Assembly: GCA_944322285.1 (NCBI GenBank)
Contig: CALUOR010000011.1
Span: 21,263-85,262 of the forward strand
DNA: 64,000 nucleotides
Direction of reading: 5' to 3'
Origin: an uncultured Bacteroides sp.
GTDB taxonomy: Bacteria; Bacteroidota; Bacteroidia; Bacteroidales; Bacteroidaceae
A model generated the notes under the pieces. That model ran no database searches. It saw nothing but the letters and a program-made list of their open reading frames with translations, and was not told where the DNA came from. The position numbers and the translations under genes are program-made. Of this stretch, positions 61,611 to 64,000 are shown one piece after another (position 1 is the first letter of the stretch; each line of letters starts with the position of its first letter).

Positions 61611-62723
61611 TCAGAGTTCGCTCTCTTTTAGCCGCTCCGCATTCTCCGCCACGATGAGGTGGTCAATGCAGTCCTGGATGTCGCCGTCCATGAAGGCCGC
61701 CAGGTTGTAGATGGTGTAGTTGATGCGGTGGTCGGTGATGCGCCCCTGCGGGTAGTTGTAGGTGCGTATCTTGGCCGAGCGGTCGCCGGTGGAGACCATC
61801 GTCTTGCGCTTGGAGGCGATGTCGTCGATGTACTTCTGGTGCTCCTTGTCGTAGATGAAAGTGCGCAGGCGGCTCAGGGCGCGCTCCTTGTTCTTGGGCT
61901 GGTCACGTGTCTCGGTACACTCTATGAGGATTTCTTCTACCACGCCCGTGTTGGGGTTCTTCCAGTTGTAACGCAGGCGCACGCCGCTCTCCACCTTGTT
62001 GACGTTCTGTCCGCCCGCGCCGCCGCTGCGGAAGGTGTCCCACTTTATCTCGCCCTCGTTTATCTCCACGTCGAACGGCTCGGCTTCGGGCAGCACGGCC
62101 ACCGATGCGGCGGAGGTATGCACGCGGCCTTGCGTCTCCGTGGCGGGGACACGCTGTACGCGGTGTACGCCGCTCTCGTACTTCAGCGTGCCGTAGACAT
62201 TGTCGCCCGTCACCGAGCAGATGATTTCCTTGAAGCCTCCGGCCGCGCCTTCGTTGGCGCTGGAGACTTCGAGCCGCCAGCCCTTGCGCTCGCAGTATTT
62301 GGAGTACATGCGGAAGAGGTCGCCCGCAAAGAGAGCTGCCTCGTCGCCGCCCGTGCCGCCGCGTATTTCGAGGATGGCGTTGCGGCTGTCCTGCGGGTCG
62401 GCGGGGATGAGCAGGAGTTTGATTTCCTCCTCCAGCTGCGGGCGGCGCGTCTCGCACTTGTCCAGTTCCTCGCGGGCCATGTCGCGCATCTCCGGGTCGC
62501 TCTCATTGGCGATGATATCTTTTGCCTCGTCGATGCCGGCCAGCACTTGGACGTATTCCCGCCGTGCCTTCATCAGGTCGCCCAGTTCCTTGTATTCCTT
62601 CGTCAGCTTGACGTAGCGTTTCTGGTCGGCGATGACGGCCGGGTCGGTTATCAGGGTGGACACTTCCTCGTAGCGGGCCACGAGGGTGTCGAGTTTCTCG
62701 AGTAGGGTGTTGTTGTCAGACAT
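61611..62723 (-). CDS. prfA: Peptide chain release factor 1
   Basis: A 370-residue class I release factor. The peptidyl-transferase motif GGQ is at about residues 237-239 in FRSGGAGGQNVNKVES, and the stop-codon tripeptide PAT lies in VQRVPATETQGRVHTSAAS, as in RF1 (UAA/UAG). The C-terminus (INYTIYNLAAFMDGDIQDCID) is typical. The last codons extend to about 20 bases from array 2. It follows fic by 12 bases. Confidence 0.95.
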   Translation of the reverse strand: MSDNNTLLEKLDTLVARYEEVSTLITDPAVIADQKRYVKLTKEYKELGDLMKARREYVQVLAGIDEAKDIIANESDPEMRDMAREELDKCETRRPQLEEEIKLLLIPADPQDSRNAILEIRGGTGGDEAALFAGDLFRMYSKYCERKGWRLEVSSANEGAAGGFKEIICSVTGDNVYGTLKYESGVHRVQRVPATETQGRVHTSAASVAVLPEAEPFDVEINEGEIKWDTFRSGGAGGQNVNKVESGVRLRYNWKNPNTGVVEEILIECTETRDQPKNKERALSRLRTFIYDKEHQKYIDDIASKRKTMVSTGDRSAKIRTYNYPQGRITDHRINYTIYNLAAFMDGDIQDCIDHLIVAENAERLKESEL

Positions 62724-62735
62724 ATATTCTTATGC

Positions 62736-63497
62736 TTATTCTTCTATGAGTTGTATGTATCGTTGCAACGCCGCCAGTTCTGCCTCCTCCACCAGTTGGC
62801 GGAAAGGAGTGGAATTCTTGTCTACGTGCGATGTCTCCAGCGCCTTGTAATAGGCCAACTTGCTTTCGGCATCGCCTTTCAGTAGCACCATCACGTAGCC
62901 ATGCCGCAGGAGATAGAGATTCATCAACAGGCGGGAGGTGCGCCCGTTGCCGTCAATAAAGGGGTGGATGCGCACCAGTTCGTCGTGCAGGTAAGCGGCA
63001 ATGTCCACGGGGTGGATGCCTTCATTCTCCATCTCGCGGAAGCGAAGCAGAAAGTCCTCCATCTGCTTTTCTATCAGATAGGGTTGTGGCGGCACATGGC
63101 GGCTGCCTGATATGAGGACGGGCACCGTGCGGTAACGTCCCGCGTTTTGCCGGTCAATGCCGCGCAGGATGAGGGCGTGGATTTGGAGAATGGTGCGTTC
63201 GGTTATCGGTTCTTCTCCTTGGGCAATGTCCTTGATGAAGGCGATGGCCTCGTTGTGGTTGATGGCTTCCAGATGTTCGCGCAGGCTCTTCCCGCCGATG
63301 GTCAGTCCTTCCTCTATGACGAGGGCTGTCTCCTGTAGAGTCAGTGTATTGCCTTCGATGCGGTTGCTCTCGTAGGTATATTCGATGGCGAGGGCTTCTT
63401 CTATCTTGCCCAATGCTTCTTTGGGCAAGGGGCGTGCCGAGGCGAGGCGGGCCTTCAGCTCGTCTGCCTGTCGCAATATCATGTCCGATTCTACCAT
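62736..63497 (-). CDS. Fic-domain AMP-transferase with N-terminal inhibitory helix
   Basis: A 253-residue protein. The Fic core motif HPFIDGNGRTSR is complete at residues 178-189. The inhibitory motif SxxxEGN (Ser44-Asn-Arg-Ile-Glu48-Gly49) lies upstream in TYESNRIEGNTLTL, so it is a class II Fic protein whose glutamate blocks ATP until released. Fic enzymes move AMP onto Tyr, Ser or Thr of target proteins. It is in the purM-prfA run (29 bases after the small membrane protein, 12 before prfA). The target is unknown. MILRQ at residue 6 is an alternative start. Confidence 0.9.
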   Translation of the reverse strand: MVESDMILRQADELKARLASARPLPKEALGKIEEALAIEYTYESNRIEGNTLTLQETALVIEEGLTIGGKSLREHLEAINHNEAIAFIKDIAQGEEPITERTILQIHALILRGIDRQNAGRYRTVPVLISGSRHVPPQPYLIEKQMEDFLLRFREMENEGIHPVDIAAYLHDELVRIHPFIDGNGRTSRLLMNLYLLRHGYVMVLLKGDAESKLAYYKALETSHVDKNSTPFRQLVEEAELAALQRYIQLIEE

Positions 63498-63526
63498 GTT
63501 TATCTATTACTATCCTTCTGATGTAT

Positions 63527-63805
63527 TTACCACAGCCTCCCCTCCAGCAGCCAAGCCAATACCGCCGCCAACGCCAGGCAGCCGAGGATGAGCCAGCCCC
63601 ACGTCCGGCGGGAGAAGCTGTTCTTGTCCTTTTGCTTCGCCGTGCTGAAATACCGGCTTCCTATGTAGGAGCCTGTCAGAGCCGGGAGCATGTAGCCAAT
63701 CATTTTGAGGAAGGGGATGTCCAGCTCATAGGCTACGAAGATGACGGCTCCATAAACCACTATCGTACCGATGAGAAGCAGGCAACCTTGATGTTCTCTT
63801 TCCAT
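63527..63805 (-). CDS. Small membrane protein with three hydrophobic segments
   Basis: A 92-residue protein with hydrophobic segments at about 8-27 (CLLLIGTIVVYGAVIFVAYE), 33-52 (MIGYMLPALTGSYIGS) and 70-88 (WGWLILGCLALAAVLAWLL), separated by a basic loop. It starts 3 bases after the purM stop, so it is co-transcribed. No family recognised. Confidence 0.65.
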   Translation of the reverse strand: MEREHQGCLLLIGTIVVYGAVIFVAYELDIPFLKMIGYMLPALTGSYIGSRYFSTAKQKDKNSFSRRTWGWLILGCLALAAVLAWLLEGRLW

Positions 63806-63808
63806 AGG

Positions 63809-64000
63809 TTAGTACCTAAACTCCCCGAACTCGCTCCGTATAATCAGCTCCCGCTTGTCACTTTCCTCGATGCGCCCGATGACCTGCGCGTCGATGTTGA
63901 AGCTCTTGCTGATGGCGATGACTTCCTCGGCGTGCTCCGGCGAGAGGTAGACTTCGAGGCGATGGCCCATGTTGAACACCTTGTACATCTCGTCCCACTC
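63809..64000 (-). CDS. purM: Phosphoribosylformylglycinamidine cyclo-ligase-like protein, C-terminal part
   Basis: The last 63 codons and the stop are visible; the gene continues past the right edge. The translation EWDEMYKVFNMGHRLEVYLSP matches the conserved end of AIR synthetase (PurM), which makes aminoimidazole ribotide in purine synthesis. It is the first visible gene of the minus-strand run ending at pyrF. Confidence 0.85.
   Translation of the reverse strand, partial: EWDEMYKVFNMGHRLEVYLSPEHAEEVIAISKSFNIDAQVIGRIEESDKRELIIRSEFGEFRY

Noticed and set aside
61659-62705. A 348-codon plus-strand frame opposite prfA
   Set aside because: It is rich in Ala, Val and His and lies wholly antisense to release factor 1, which has its GGQ motif.

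Overview
The window looks like chromosome from a gut Bacteroidales, most likely Bacteroides or Phocaeicola. The evidence is TAnnTTTG-type -7 promoter boxes in front of many genes, the fused LpxC/FabZ gene, type V (FimA/Mfa) pilus genes, many secreted glycosidases with lipoprotein or signal peptides, and an L-galactose operon arranged like the one described in Bacteroides vulgatus. No rRNA, tRNA, CRISPR array, integrase or intact insertion sequence was found.

Layout from left to right. 1-7243: an L-galactose oxidation operon on the minus strand (aldo/keto reductase, lactonase, MFS symporter, Zn-dehydrogenase, retaining-type GH97), divergent from a LacI-family regulator, with a palindromic operator between them. 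7400-18533: an AT-richer minus-strand operon of nine larger genes plus a short overlapping ORF. It joins a MltC-like lytic transglycosylase, a zinc-ribbon caspase/gingipain-like peptidase, a zinc-ribbon SPFH/coiled-coil protein, two further small or zinc-ribbon proteins and four exported LpoB/LPP20-type proteins. No standard name fits this set, and it is the best candidate here for an undescribed system. 18841-27461: GH20, a GHL10-type hydrolase, ribosomal protein L31 type B, an EEP-family hydrolase, class II fructose-bisphosphate aldolase and a DUF234-type AAA ATPase. 28370-43953: a type V pilus locus with two outer-membrane accessory genes (DUF3575, DUF3868), a Mfa1-like major subunit, a FimB/Mfa2-like anchor, four further fimbrillin-like lipoproteins and a thioredoxin-fold lipoprotein. 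44700-48102: HigBA toxin-antitoxin, a C-terminally truncated AAA-ATPase gene and a membrane-bound AraC-type regulator preceded by a strongly structured RNA. 48841-52463: an Ntn-type amide hydrolase and a GH3 enzyme. 52479-64000: housekeeping genes (miaA, lpxA, lpxC/fabZ, lpxD, HD hydrolase, pyrF, prfA, fic, purM fragment).

Intergenic DNA is full of nested palindromic elements. Eight copies of one family share the ends ATAAATGGGAATTTAGC and GCTAAATTATCATTTAT (or close variants) but carry quite different interiors, which are themselves hairpins. Some of these carry a second family bounded by TGTCA/TGACA. Several copies lie in predicted 5' leaders or abut coding ends. Start codons were chosen from signal peptides, domain starts, -7 boxes and gene overlaps. 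Functions rest on motif recognition by eye, with no database search.
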